The position numbers and the translations under genes were made by a program. Below, piece by piece: positions 45,867-54,585 of a stretch of 64,000 nucleotides of DNA (the first letter of the stretch is position 1; every line of letters starts with the position of its first letter). The stretch is taken from positions 1-64,000 of the forward strand of contig NZ_BMZD01000006.1 of the NCBI RefSeq assembly GCF_014652615.1, in the 5' to 3' direction. Origin of the DNA: Novosphingobium arvoryzae (GTDB taxonomy: Bacteria > Pseudomonadota > Alphaproteobacteria > Sphingomonadales > Sphingomonadaceae). The notes under the pieces are model-generated. The model saw only the letters and a program-made list of their open reading frames with translations, did no database searches and was not told the DNA's origin.

Positions 45867-47963
45867 TCACTTCATGCCCAGCGCCTTGTCCTGGTGCGCG
45901 CGGGCGATGACGTAGTGACGGATGTTTTCCGCCTGCTCGTCGGTCAGTTCGTTCTTCCAGCTGACCATCCCGTTCTGCGCCAGCGCGCCGCCGATGACGA
46001 TCTGGTTCCACATCTTGGGATCGCCCAGCGAACCGGCACGGCGCAAGTCGCGCGTCACGCCTGTGCCGATGGCTGCATCGCCGTGGCAGACGCCGCAGAA
46101 CTGGCCATAGTTCCTGGCGCCGTCAGCCACCTGTTCCGGGGTGCCCTTGGCCACCGGCGGATCGAGCGGCGGCATGGTGTGCTCACCCACTTCCGGCAGC
46201 TTGGCCGTGCCGCCCAGCTTGAACACCAGCAGGCGCGAATGGTTGCGCACCGGCCCAAGCTGTTCACCGACATAGCCCGAAGCGAGCGGCCACGCGCCGC
46301 CCCAGCCAGCCAGCACCGCGACATACTGCTGCCCCTTGACCCGGAAGGTCGAGGCCGGCGCAACCACGCCCGTCTGGGCCTGGAACGACCACAGCTTCTT
46401 GCCGGTGGCGGTATCAAACGCGTTGAACTCGCCCGCCGCGTTGCCCTGGAACAGCAGGTCGCCGCCCGTGGCGAGCAGGCCGCCATTCCACGCCGCCGGA
46501 TACTTGACCTTCCAGCGGGCCTTCTGCGCGACCGGATCCCACGCGATCAGTTCACCCGTGGTGGAAGCCATCGCCGCGTCGCGGACCTTCTGGTCAGCCG
46601 GCATCGCTCCCGACGACAGGTCCAGCCCGACATTGAAGCCCTGCTTGTTGGCCTTCCAGTCCGGCTTGTGGATATAGGGGAATGCCGAATTGATCGCCGG
46701 GATGTAAACCAGCCCGTTCTTCGGATCGAACGCCATCGGGTGCCAGTTGTGCGCCCCGATCGGGCCGGGCGAGCCCAGCCAGACCTTGCCGGTCTTGTAA
46801 TAGCGCGAATCCGGATTCTCGATCGGGCGGCCCGTCTTGAGGTCGAAGCCCGTCGCCCAGTTCACGGGGACATAGTTGTTGGCCGAGATCAGCTTGCCGT
46901 CCGTGCGGTCGAGCACGAAGAAGAAGCCGTTCTTGGGCGCCTGCATCAGCACCTTGCGCTTGGCCCCGCCAATCGTCAGGTCGGCCAGCATGATGTGCTG
47001 GGTGGCGGTATAGTCCCAGGTTTCACCCGGCGTGGTCTGGAAATGCCAGACATATTCGCCGGTCTTGGGCCGCAGCGCGACGATGGACGAGAGGTAGAGG
47101 TTGTCGCCCTCACCGGCCGAGCGGTAGTGCTGGTTCCACGGGCTGCCATTGCCGACCCCGACATAGAGCAGGTCCAGCTCCGGGTCATAGGCCATGGCAT
47201 CCCACATGGTACCGCCGCCGCCCAGCTTCCACCATTCACCCTTCCAGGTGGCTTCGGCCTTCTTGAGGTGTTCTTCCTCGTTCTTGCCCGGCTCGTCCGG
47301 GACCGAATAGAACCGCCACAGTTCCTTGCCGGTGTCGGCGTCATAAGCGGTCAGGAACCCGCGCACGCCCATTTCGGCGCCGCCGTTGCCGATGATCACC
47401 TTGCCGTCGATCACGCGCGGCGCGCCGGTGATGGTATAGGGCTTGGACTGGTCGAGCGTGACGACGCTCCACACTTCCTTGCCGGTAGCCCGGTCCAGCG
47501 CGACCAGCCGTCCGTCGAGCGTGCCCATGAACAGCTTGTCACCCCAGGCGGCCATGCCCCGGTTCACGACGTCGCAGCATGCGGCCACGGCGCGTTCGCC
47601 CGGCACCTTGGGATCGTATTCCCACAAGAGCTTGCCGGTTTCCGCATCATAGGCCTTCGCCTTGGACCAGGCGGTGGTGATGTAGATCTTGCCGTCGATC
47701 GCCAGCGGAGTCGCTTCCTGCCCGCGCGCGGTGTCGAGGTCCGCGAACCATGCCAGCCCCAGGTCCTTCACGGTTTCGTGATTGATCTGGTCCAGCGGGC
47801 TGTTGCGCTGTTCGTCATAGGTGCGGCCATAGGACAGCCAGTCATCGGGGTTTGCCGCCGTGATCCGCGCGGCATTCACCGCGCCCGGCAGCTCTGAACT
47901 TGGTTGCTGCTTGCACGCGGCAAGCGGCAACAGCACGGCTATCGCCAAGGCCTTCAATCGCAT
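45867..47963 (-). CDS. PQQ-dependent quinohemoprotein alcohol dehydrogenase 1
   Basis: A 698-residue periplasmic enzyme. The leader ends with a lipobox-like LLPLAAC. The eight-bladed propeller has the adjacent-cysteine pair Cys129-Cys130 (AVAACCDVVNRG) and the PQQ-Asp motif GETWDYTAT. The residue two after the Asp is Thr rather than Asp, which suggests a calcium-type rather than lanthanide-type enzyme. A C-terminal cytochrome c domain has FCGVCHGD as heme site, so electrons pass intramolecularly to heme. It is downstream of the GST-ligase genes (45-nt gap) and probably oxidises a phenolic side-chain alcohol. Confidence 0.92.
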   Translation of the reverse strand: MRLKALAIAVLLPLAACKQQPSSELPGAVNAARITAANPDDWLSYGRTYDEQRNSPLDQINHETVKDLGLAWFADLDTARGQEATPLAIDGKIYITTAWSKAKAYDAETGKLLWEYDPKVPGERAVAACCDVVNRGMAAWGDKLFMGTLDGRLVALDRATGKEVWSVVTLDQSKPYTITGAPRVIDGKVIIGNGGAEMGVRGFLTAYDADTGKELWRFYSVPDEPGKNEEEHLKKAEATWKGEWWKLGGGGTMWDAMAYDPELDLLYVGVGNGSPWNQHYRSAGEGDNLYLSSIVALRPKTGEYVWHFQTTPGETWDYTATQHIMLADLTIGGAKRKVLMQAPKNGFFFVLDRTDGKLISANNYVPVNWATGFDLKTGRPIENPDSRYYKTGKVWLGSPGPIGAHNWHPMAFDPKNGLVYIPAINSAFPYIHKPDWKANKQGFNVGLDLSSGAMPADQKVRDAAMASTTGELIAWDPVAQKARWKVKYPAAWNGGLLATGGDLLFQGNAAGEFNAFDTATGKKLWSFQAQTGVVAPASTFRVKGQQYVAVLAGWGGAWPLASGYVGEQLGPVRNHSRLLVFKLGGTAKLPEVGEHTMPPLDPPVAKGTPEQVADGARNYGQFCGVCHGDAAIGTGVTRDLRRAGSLGDPKMWNQIVIGGALAQNGMVSWKNELTDEQAENIRHYVIARAHQDKALGMK

Positions 47964-48008
47964 CCTTTGCCCTCTCTCTATCCCGCCCCGGTATTGTCCG
48001 GGTTCGGG

Positions 48009-49574
48009 TCAGTTCACCATTCGGTCTGAACCACCCCAGTATGGACGGCGCAATTCCTTCTTGTCCATCTTGCCCGCTGCGGTGCGCGGAATCGAGTCTA
48101 TAAATGCAACTGATTTGGGCGCCTTCACCCCGCCAAGGCGCGCCTTGGTGTGGGCGATGATCGCGGCCTCGTCGATCCCTTCGGCCACCACCACCGCGTG
48201 GACCTGTTCGCCCCACTTTTCATGCGGAATCCCGAACACGCAGCATTCGCGCACCTGCGGCAGCTCGGTAATCGCGGCCTCTACCTCGGCAGTGAAGACA
48301 TTGAAGCCGCCGGTGACGACCATGTCCTTCTTGCGATCGACGATGTAGAGATAGCCCTCGGCGTCGAACTTCCCCACGTCGCCGGTGTGGTGCCAGCCGA
48401 ACTTGCGGATTTCGGCGGTTTCTTCCGGCTTTTCGAAGTAGGAATCCGATACCAGCACGCCCCGCACGCAGATTTCGCCGGCCTCGCCCAGCGGCACCTG
48501 ACGGCCGTCATCGTCGAGCAGCGCGACCTTGATCGAGCGGGTGACCTTGCCGCAGCTGGCCAGCTTTTCGGGCGCGGACTTTGCGAACCGGGCGACGTCC
48601 TCCGGCGGGAACCACGCGACGATCATCGGGCATTCGACCTGGCCATAGGACTGGCACATGCACGGCCCGAACACCTCGACCGCCTGACGCAGCTTTTCCG
48701 GGCTGCACGGGCTGCCGACCAGGATGAAGATCTTCAGGCTGGAATAGTCATGGCTGCCGATCTCTGGCGAGGCGAGCAGCTGGTACAGCGCCGTGGGCGG
48801 CAGGTACATGTGCGTGACCTTGTAGCCCGCGATGGTCCGCAGCACGTCTTCCGCATCGAAGCCGGGCAGGATCACCTGCGTCGCGCCAAGGCTGAGCGTG
48901 GACAGCGCAATCGGCCCCGCCGCATGGGTGATCGGCGCGGATACCAGCGCGACCGGGCTGTCGGTGCGCCCGCCCATCCCGTCGGCGGCGGTTTCGATCA
49001 TCGTCCCCCAGCCCAGGTTGGTCACGTTCGCGCCCTTGGACGGGCCGGTGGTGCCGCCGGTCGGGAAAATGCCGACCAGGTCCATCATGTTGCCGAAGGC
49101 GTCGATCTCCGGCTCGACGAAGTCGGCGGCGGAAACCCCGGCCATGAACTGCTCCAGGCTGGGATCGTCACCCATCGGCTGATCGAGGCAGACGAAATGA
49201 TTGAGCGTCGGGCAGAGCGCGCGCAGCTGCGCCACTTCATCGGCCTTTGACGAGTGATAGAACATCCACTGGCAGCGGACGTAGTTGATGTAGCCCGCGT
49301 TCGCCTCGATCGCATTGCGGGTGTTGACCGGGATCCACTTGCCGTTCGCTCGCCACATCGCCAGCAGCACCACCAGCAGCATCCCGTCGTTCGGGCCGTA
49401 GAGCCCCAACAGATCCTGATTCCGGAAGCCCCCGCGTTGCAGCGCGGCGGCGATCCGCTCGGTCAGTTCCTTGACCTCGGCAAAGGTCAGTTTCAGCCCG
49501 CTGGCGGTATCGATGATCGCCAGGCGCTGCGGATCGCGGTCATGGCCGCGGTCGAAATAGTCGATGGCACGCAT
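48009..49574 (-). CDS. AMP-dependent acyl-CoA ligase
   Basis: A 521-residue ANL ligase: FPTGGTTGPSKGANVTN as phosphate loop, QSYGQVE, GWHHTGDVGKFDAEGYLYIV and the C-terminal TAAGKMDKKEL with the catalytic Lys. It lies six nucleotides after the second GST gene, so it is part of the GST operon. Activation of an aromatic or phenylpropanoid acid for side-chain shortening is likely from context; the substrate is not defined. Confidence 0.88.
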   Translation of the reverse strand: MRAIDYFDRGHDRDPQRLAIIDTASGLKLTFAEVKELTERIAAALQRGGFRNQDLLGLYGPNDGMLLVVLLAMWRANGKWIPVNTRNAIEANAGYINYVRCQWMFYHSSKADEVAQLRALCPTLNHFVCLDQPMGDDPSLEQFMAGVSAADFVEPEIDAFGNMMDLVGIFPTGGTTGPSKGANVTNLGWGTMIETAADGMGGRTDSPVALVSAPITHAAGPIALSTLSLGATQVILPGFDAEDVLRTIAGYKVTHMYLPPTALYQLLASPEIGSHDYSSLKIFILVGSPCSPEKLRQAVEVFGPCMCQSYGQVECPMIVAWFPPEDVARFAKSAPEKLASCGKVTRSIKVALLDDDGRQVPLGEAGEICVRGVLVSDSYFEKPEETAEIRKFGWHHTGDVGKFDAEGYLYIVDRKKDMVVTGGFNVFTAEVEAAITELPQVRECCVFGIPHEKWGEQVHAVVVAEGIDEAAIIAHTKARLGGVKAPKSVAFIDSIPRTAAGKMDKKELRRPYWGGSDRMVN

Positions 49575-49580
49575 GATGAT

Positions 49581-50363
49581 TTAACCCCAGCGGTTGATTT
49601 CAGGACCCGGCGCCCAGCTGGATTGCGGATTCGGCACGGAAGCGCGCGCCAGCGCGGCCTGGACGGACGGCCGCGCCGCAACGCGGGCCAGCCAACCGGA
49701 TAAGCGGTCCTTGCCGGCAAAGGCATCCGGCACAAGGTCCACCATCCCGGCCAGCCAGCCATAGGTTTCGAAGTCGGCAATCGTCAGGTCGCCCATCAGC
49801 CACTCGCGCCCGTCGGCCAGCTGATCCTCGACCTTCTTCGCCGCATCGGTGACCTTGGTCACGCTGTCGGCCAGTTGTTCGTCAGGGAAGTTCCCGGCGC
49901 GCACCGCGGTCCAGCGGGCGCGCAGGTCTTCGCTGGCGATCGTGGTGGACAGCGCGGTGAACGCCGCCTCATCCATCCCCGCCAGCACCGGCTGCGCGCT
50001 GGCCTTGCAGCCCAGGAAGGCGGCAGCCGGGGCACAGCGTTCGGTGATCCGCCGGCACCACATCAGCATCTGCCAGTGGGCATAGGCGTCCTTGGGCTGG
50101 AGCGTGTTCGCGCCGCTTTCGTCAAGGAACTGGGCGATGAACACGCTCTCGGTCATCGCCTCGCCATCGACCACCAGCACCGGGCCTTCGCCTTCGACGC
50201 CCATGTCGCGGGCCAGCGGTTCGGTCACATCGGGCAGCGTGTGGCGTGCGCCCGCCAGCAGGTCGATGCGGCGGCACTGGGCGTCCACGCCGCTTTCGCC
50301 CAGCGCTGCCAGCACGGCCAGCGACGGGCCGTTCGGCTCACCGTGATAGAGGATCATCGCCAT
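49581..50363 (-). CDS. LigF/Bae-like glutathione S-transferase, second of a pair
   Basis: A 260-residue GST. The N-terminal thioredoxin fold (MILYHGEPNGPSLAVLAALGE) contains an ESVFIAQFLDESG glutathione-site segment, and the C-terminal helical domain has LMGDLTIADFETYGWLAGM. It starts one nucleotide after the stop of the LigF-like GST upstream and is of similar length but clearly diverged. Two adjacent GSTs of this kind form the heterodimeric beta-etherase BaeA-BaeB described in Novosphingobium, so a heterodimer is the leading hypothesis. Confidence 0.8.
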   Translation of the reverse strand: MAMILYHGEPNGPSLAVLAALGESGVDAQCRRIDLLAGARHTLPDVTEPLARDMGVEGEGPVLVVDGEAMTESVFIAQFLDESGANTLQPKDAYAHWQMLMWCRRITERCAPAAAFLGCKASAQPVLAGMDEAAFTALSTTIASEDLRARWTAVRAGNFPDEQLADSVTKVTDAAKKVEDQLADGREWLMGDLTIADFETYGWLAGMVDLVPDAFAGKDRLSGWLARVAARPSVQAALARASVPNPQSSWAPGPEINRWG

Positions 50364-50364
50364 G

Positions 50365-51177
50365 TCAGCGCACTCCGCTCGAAATGCCCTCGGACTCGTC
50401 GCGGGGCGGGATGTAGTCTTGCTCCAGGATTTCGACGCGGCTGGCCATCGGAGTGCGGCCCAGCTTCCAACATTCGCGCGTGGCGGGGCGGCGATAGATC
50501 GCGCGCAGCCAGCGCATGATGTTGGGGGTCACTTCATCGTTGGCCAGATGCGGCTGCGACAGCGGCATGGCGTAGGCCAGGTTGAAGCCGTTGACGTCGG
50601 CGAGGGAATATTGATCGCTCGCCAGCCATTCGCGCTTGCCCAGTTCCGCTTCCAGCATCTGGATGCCCACGCCGATGCGGCGGCCGCTTTCGGCCATTTC
50701 CGCTTCGCTGAACAGGCCGAACACCGCCTTGCGCCACGCGGTCTGCCGTTCGGGCAGCGGGATGCGGGCAATCTGCGCCTCGATCTTGTCCTGCCCATGC
50801 GCGGCGAGCGCATTGGGACCAACGAAAAACTTCCACCCGAACATCGAGAAGCTGGGGGCCAGCCATTGGTCCATGAACTTCATCCACCAGCGAATCCGCC
50901 AGCGGTCCTGCGCATTGGCGGGCATCAGGTCTGGCCCGTCAAACTCCGCGTTCACGTATTCCATGATCGCGGTCGATTCGACGAGGACGCGGGTTCCGTG
51001 AGTCATCGCCGGGATCGTGCCCTGCGGGTTGATCGCCAGGTATTCCGGTTTGTGCTGATCGAAGTTCAGCATATCAATGTAATGGCTGTCGAACTGGACG
51101 CCCTTTTCCATCAACGCCAGCATCGGCTTGCCGGAATTGGCATTCGGCTCCCAGTGGTAGAGGGTGACTTGGGCCAT
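50365..51177 (-). CDS. LigF-like glutathione S-transferase, first of a pair
   Basis: A 270-residue GST started at ATG 51177 behind AGGAGAG; the longer frame is an artefact. It tracks LigF of Sphingobium sp. SYK-6 in order, as I recall it: NSGKPMLALMEKGVQF, LAINPQGTIPAM, ESTAIMEYVNAEF, a Trp-rich helix (RIRWWMKFMDQW), RIPLPERQTAWR, YSLADVNGFNLAYAMP and TPNIMRWLRAIYRRPA. LigF-type enzymes cleave beta-aryl ethers with glutathione. It is first in the GST-GST-ligase operon and divergent from a methyltransferase across a shared operator-like site. Confidence 0.84.
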   Translation of the reverse strand: MAQVTLYHWEPNANSGKPMLALMEKGVQFDSHYIDMLNFDQHKPEYLAINPQGTIPAMTHGTRVLVESTAIMEYVNAEFDGPDLMPANAQDRWRIRWWMKFMDQWLAPSFSMFGWKFFVGPNALAAHGQDKIEAQIARIPLPERQTAWRKAVFGLFSEAEMAESGRRIGVGIQMLEAELGKREWLASDQYSLADVNGFNLAYAMPLSQPHLANDEVTPNIMRWLRAIYRRPATRECWKLGRTPMASRVEILEQDYIPPRDESEGISSGVR

Positions 51178-51193
51178 CCCGGCTCTCTCCTGT

Positions 51194-51217
51194 TTTTGTA
51201 TGTAAGGCATACTAAAA
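51194..51217. promoter_or_regulatory. Operator-like inverted repeat, GST/methyltransferase promoter
   Basis: GTATG-TAAGG-CATAC flanked by TTTT on the left and TAAAA on the right forms a near-perfect 24-nt palindrome. It is 16 nt before the LigF-like start. It matches the site upstream of the TonB receptor at 63594-63617 in 18 of 24 positions. Confidence 0.6.
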
Positions 51218-51285
51218 CAGCTTGAGGGTTGGTCAAGCGCGATGTTAGCCTTCCTGACAAATGCAACAGGCGAGAGGAACCGGGC

Positions 51286-52131
51286 ATGAGCGATATCGTT
51301 ACCGAGGACTGGACCGGCGAAGTGGGTGACCGCTGGCTGGCCCATATCGACCAGTTCGAATCGATGATCGGCGCCATCGGTGATGCCTTGCTGGCGGAAG
51401 CCCAGTTTCAACCGGGCGAGCAGGTGGTCGATGTCGGCTGCGGCGGCGGGCTGACCACGCTGCGGATCGCCCGCGCGGTGGGTCCGCAAGGCCGTGTAAC
51501 GGGCCTCGACATCGCCCCGCAACTGATCGCGGTGGCCAACCAGCGGCGCGATGCGGCAGGCCTTGCCAACTGCACGTTCCAGTGCGCCGACGGGCAGGTC
51601 GCACAAGCGGATGGCGCGCCGTTTGACCGGCTGACCTCGCGCTTCGGCGTGATGTTCTTTGCCGACAGCACGGCCGCGTTCCGCAACATGCGCGGCTGGC
51701 TGAAGCCAGGCGGCGAAGCGGTGTTCGCGTGCTGGGCATCGCCGATGGCCAATCCGTGGATCGGGATTGTCGGCGCGATCATAAACCGCTTTGCCGAAGT
51801 GCCCCAGCGCGATCCCGATGGCCCCGGCCCGTTCCGCTTTGGCGACCCGGACCAGACCACGGCCATGCTGCAAGCCGCCGGGTTCACCGACGTGACCATG
51901 ACCTTGCATCAGGCCGACCAGCCGCTGGGCGGCAGCGGCGCCAGCGTGGCCGATGCGGTGGCATTCGTGCTGGATGCCATGGCGATGCGCGAAGTGCTGA
52001 GCGCCGCCGGTCCGGGCAAACTGGCCGAGGCCGAAGCCGCGCTGGCCGAGGCGCTGTCCGGCTATGTCCGCGATGGATCGGTGATGATGCCGGGCGCCAG
52101 CTGGTTCGTCCGCGCGCGCAATCCGGGCTGA
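51286..52131 (+). CDS. Class I SAM-dependent methyltransferase
   Basis: A 281-residue protein with the SAM-binding motif VVDVGCGGGLTTL and the following acidic loop GLDIAPQLIAVAN. It also has motif IV-like FDRLTSRFGVMFF. The start ATG 51286 has a GAGAGG site. The family includes O- and C-methyltransferases and cannot be narrowed by eye. It is divergent from the GST operon and convergent with the Tat-signal gene. A role in handling methyl groups from aryl O-demethylation is only a thought. Confidence 0.82.
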   Translation: MSDIVTEDWTGEVGDRWLAHIDQFESMIGAIGDALLAEAQFQPGEQVVDVGCGGGLTTLRIARAVGPQGRVTGLDIAPQLIAVANQRRDAAGLANCTFQCADGQVAQADGAPFDRLTSRFGVMFFADSTAAFRNMRGWLKPGGEAVFACWASPMANPWIGIVGAIINRFAEVPQRDPDGPGPFRFGDPDQTTAMLQAAGFTDVTMTLHQADQPLGGSGASVADAVAFVLDAMAMREVLSAAGPGKLAEAEAALAEALSGYVRDGSVMMPGASWFVRARNPG

Positions 52132-52141
52132 CCGGCGTCCG

Positions 52142-52513
52142 TCAGCGCCGCGCCATGCTCCAGCGCAGCAGGCGCTGGCGCGGGGCGGCGACTTGCTCCG
52201 ACGTCACCCGCCAGCCGTGACTTTCCAGCTCGCTGCGCAGCGCGACCCAGTCGCTCCAGCGGGTCAGCCCTTCCAGCGATTTGCCCTGCGGCACCCCGCT
52301 GCGGATCGTGGCGAAATGCGCGTCGTGCTCAGCCGCCAGGTCCAGCGTGCGAGGCGCGCCCGCCGTGCGGGCAAAGGCCAGCGATTCGGGCAGGCGGCTG
52401 TCGAACACCACCAGCCCCGCCGGCTTCAGCGCGGCGGCTCCGGCCGGGACAGCCGCGGCCGCTCCGGCCAAGGCGCTGCCCTTCAGCACGGTCCGGCGGG
52501 TCAGCGCGCTCAC
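52142..52513 (-). CDS. Small Tat-signal protein of unknown function
   Basis: A 123-residue protein with a twin-arginine leader (LTRRTVLKGSALAGAAAAVPAG), so it is probably exported folded. The mature part is about 95 residues with no recognised domain. It contains SLAFARTAGAPRTLDLAAEHDAH in its first half (described here only as an acidic, His-containing stretch) and a basic C-terminus. Its start overlaps the cytochrome c stop by four bases, which ties it to the flavoprotein-cytochrome pair as a possible maturation or structural partner. Confidence 0.7.
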   Translation of the reverse strand: MSALTRRTVLKGSALAGAAAAVPAGAAALKPAGLVVFDSRLPESLAFARTAGAPRTLDLAAEHDAHFATIRSGVPQGKSLEGLTRWSDWVALRSELESHGWRVTSEQVAAPRQRLLRWSMARR

Positions 52514-52926
52514 TTGCCCTTCCCCAGATAGCGCGCAACCGCATCCAGCTCGGCATCCGTGATGTCGACCTTGGTCTGCTGCGGCATGGCGTTCTTGCCC
52601 ATCCGCACCACCTGCCTGACGTAATCCGCCGTCAGGTCGCTGCGATTGGTCAGCAGGCCGTTTTCAGGCGGTTCGCCCGCCATCATCCGTTGCTTGGTGA
52701 GCAGGTTGGTGCCCATCCCGCCGGTCAGGTGGCAATAGCCGCAATGGACCTCATACGCGCGCTGCCCGTCACTGGCGGTCAGACGGTTGCCGGATGCGGC
52801 TTCGGGCCGCATCTGGTAGGGCGGCGGCGGAGGCGGGGCGCCCTTGGCCTGTGGCGGCGGGGCGGCTTCCTGCTGGTTGCAGGCGGCCAGCAACGCGATG
52901 GCGGCGATGGCGAGAACCCGCTTCAT
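52510..52926 (-). CDS. Cytochrome c lipoprotein, probable partner of the flavoprotein
   Basis: A 138-residue protein. A lipobox (IALLAAC, Cys16) is followed by a Pro-rich linker and one cytochrome c domain: heme site Cys62, Cys65 and His66 (HCGYCH) and axial Met114 (GKNAMPQ). Its start overlaps the flavoprotein stop by four bases, the arrangement of p-cresol methylhydroxylase-type flavocytochromes such as PchF/PchC or eugenol hydroxylase. It should accept electrons from the FAD subunit at the periplasmic membrane face. Confidence 0.9.
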   Translation of the reverse strand: MKRVLAIAAIALLAACNQQEAAPPPQAKGAPPPPPPYQMRPEAASGNRLTASDGQRAYEVHCGYCHLTGGMGTNLLTKQRMMAGEPPENGLLTNRSDLTADYVRQVVRMGKNAMPQQTKVDITDAELDAVARYLGKGK

Positions 52927-54500
52927 GCCCGGCCCTCCTTCGCCTGATCACGATAGGCCGATGGCCAGACGCCCTGCTTGCCCGGCGCGATGATCCCGTT
53001 GGGGTCGATCGCGTCCTTCACCTTCTCGTTGAACCGGCGGAAGGCGTGGTCGTTGAAATCGAAGGTATCCATCACCCGGTCCATCCAGCCCAGATGGGTG
53101 CGGTATTCGCCGTATCCGGCCTTGGCGGTTTCAGCGATCAGGGCGTTGAACAGCCGCTTCATGGTGTCAATCTGCTGGGGCTGATCGCGGTCGAACATCA
53201 GCATGTTGACGTTGTTGGCAAACCGCCCGCCGATGGTGAAGCTAGCGTAGAAATCGACATCGAAGCTGTCGATGATCTTGCGGCTGAGCTTCATCTGATC
53301 GAGCACGGCCTTGCCCGTGGCCGGAACGACGGGCGAAAAGCCCATGTGCGCGCCGCGCCCACCGATCCAGTCGCTCATCTGCAGCGGGACAGCAGAGGGC
53401 ACGCCCATCGTCGTTTCATAGGCGTTGATCGGATCGCCTGTGCGCCACCAGTTCTCCACCGGCGCGGCCTTCAGGTTGCGGGCCATCGCGGCCTTCACGA
53501 CCTCGGCCTTGGCCTTGACCACCGGTTCCTCGCCATAGAGCCGCAGCGCGACCTGCCAGTAGCCCAGCTTGTGCTCTTTCAGCAGTTCCTGCACCCGCCA
53601 TTCGGGGATGGCCGAGGGTTTATCCCAGAAGTCCTTGCGCTGACCCTTCAGCACCATCTTGCCCAGCCAGCTGGGGATGAACACGTTCTGATCGATCAGG
53701 CCGGAAATCTTCAGCGGCGCAATCGTGTCGATCACCCAGCCGATATCGTCAGCCTCGGGAATGTCGAACACCAGTTCCAGCGAGCTTTCCGGCGCGGGTT
53801 GCAGCCACAGGCCCATCTTGGTCACCACGCCAAAGTTGGATTGCGAAAACGCCAGGTCCCAGGTGGGGCCATAGCCCATCGGGAACAGGTGCCAGGCCGG
53901 GTTGTTCTTCATCGCGCCCATGCCGGTGCGCACCACATCGCCATCGGGCAGCACCGCTTCCACCCCGCAGACGTTGCGGGCGTGCAGGCCGTAAGAAGTA
54001 TAGCCGATGCCATGCTCCAGCGTGTTGCCCATGACCGAGCCCCAGGCATTGCCCGGCACCGAGAGCCACAGCGGCAGCTTGTCGCGCTGGATCGCCTCGT
54101 AGAGGTCAAAGAACCCGACGCCCGGCTCGACCACGCAATACGCCAGCGTGGGATCGAGTTCGAGGATCTTGTTCATCCGCCCCAGATCCAGCACCACGCT
54201 GCCCGCCATGCGCGGAGCGGCGGTGCCGTAACCCAGGTTCTTGCCGCGCGCGACCGGCCACAGCGGGGTCTTGTGCTCGTTCGCCAGCCGCACGATGGCC
54301 TGCACTTCCTCGACCGAGGCGGGCGCGACCGCCGCACTGGCGGGCCACTGCTCCTGTGGCCCCGGCGCGTAGGTATCGGCATAGGCAGAGCGGTCGGCAT
54401 CGCTGGCCATGACCCAGTCCTTGCCGACCACCCCGGCAAAGGCCTGCATCGCGGAATCGAAAGCCTGCGGACTGACCCGCGGCGGTGTGACGAGCTTCAC
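52923..54500 (-). CDS. VAO/PCMH-family flavoprotein (4-alkylphenol hydroxylase/dehydrogenase)
   Basis: A 525-residue FAD enzyme of the vanillyl-alcohol oxidase/p-cresol methylhydroxylase family. The N-terminal FAD domain shows PVARGKNLGYGTAAPRM, NAWGSVMGNTLEHGIGYT and FSQSNFGVVTKMG. The C-terminal phenol-binding Tyr-Arg pair is in GEYRTHLGWMD, and the end IDPNGIIAPGKQGVWPS is diagnostic. Where I recall VAO holding FAD through a His in MREMHHIV, this protein has GGRFANNVN, so a VAO-type His link is absent. With the cytochrome c gene overlapping its stop, a dehydrogenase or hydroxylase using cytochrome fits better than an oxidase. Substrates could be alkylphenols, eugenol or a lignan. Confidence 0.9.
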   Translation of the reverse strand: MKLVTPPRVSPQAFDSAMQAFAGVVGKDWVMASDADRSAYADTYAPGPQEQWPASAAVAPASVEEVQAIVRLANEHKTPLWPVARGKNLGYGTAAPRMAGSVVLDLGRMNKILELDPTLAYCVVEPGVGFFDLYEAIQRDKLPLWLSVPGNAWGSVMGNTLEHGIGYTSYGLHARNVCGVEAVLPDGDVVRTGMGAMKNNPAWHLFPMGYGPTWDLAFSQSNFGVVTKMGLWLQPAPESSLELVFDIPEADDIGWVIDTIAPLKISGLIDQNVFIPSWLGKMVLKGQRKDFWDKPSAIPEWRVQELLKEHKLGYWQVALRLYGEEPVVKAKAEVVKAAMARNLKAAPVENWWRTGDPINAYETTMGVPSAVPLQMSDWIGGRGAHMGFSPVVPATGKAVLDQMKLSRKIIDSFDVDFYASFTIGGRFANNVNMLMFDRDQPQQIDTMKRLFNALIAETAKAGYGEYRTHLGWMDRVMDTFDFNDHAFRRFNEKVKDAIDPNGIIAPGKQGVWPSAYRDQAKEGRA

Positions 54501-54522
54501 GCGCTCTCCCCTCTCATTTTTC

Positions 54523-54534
54523 TAACAATTGTTA
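54523..54534. promoter_or_regulatory. TAACAATTGTTA palindrome, site 1
   Basis: A perfect 12-bp palindrome 22 nt before the flavoprotein start, in the 85-nt gap after the DUF3237 gene. The same word occurs at 61114-61125, and with one change at 58215-58226. Confidence 0.65.
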
Positions 54535-54585
54535 TTATTGAAAGCATGGAACGCGAGCCAGCGCAAGCCCCCGCCGGCGGCCGGT

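Noticed and set aside
50365..51909. 514-residue GST-like frame
   Set aside because: The first half is antisense to the methyltransferase. The GST begins at ATG 51177, which has a good ribosome-binding site.
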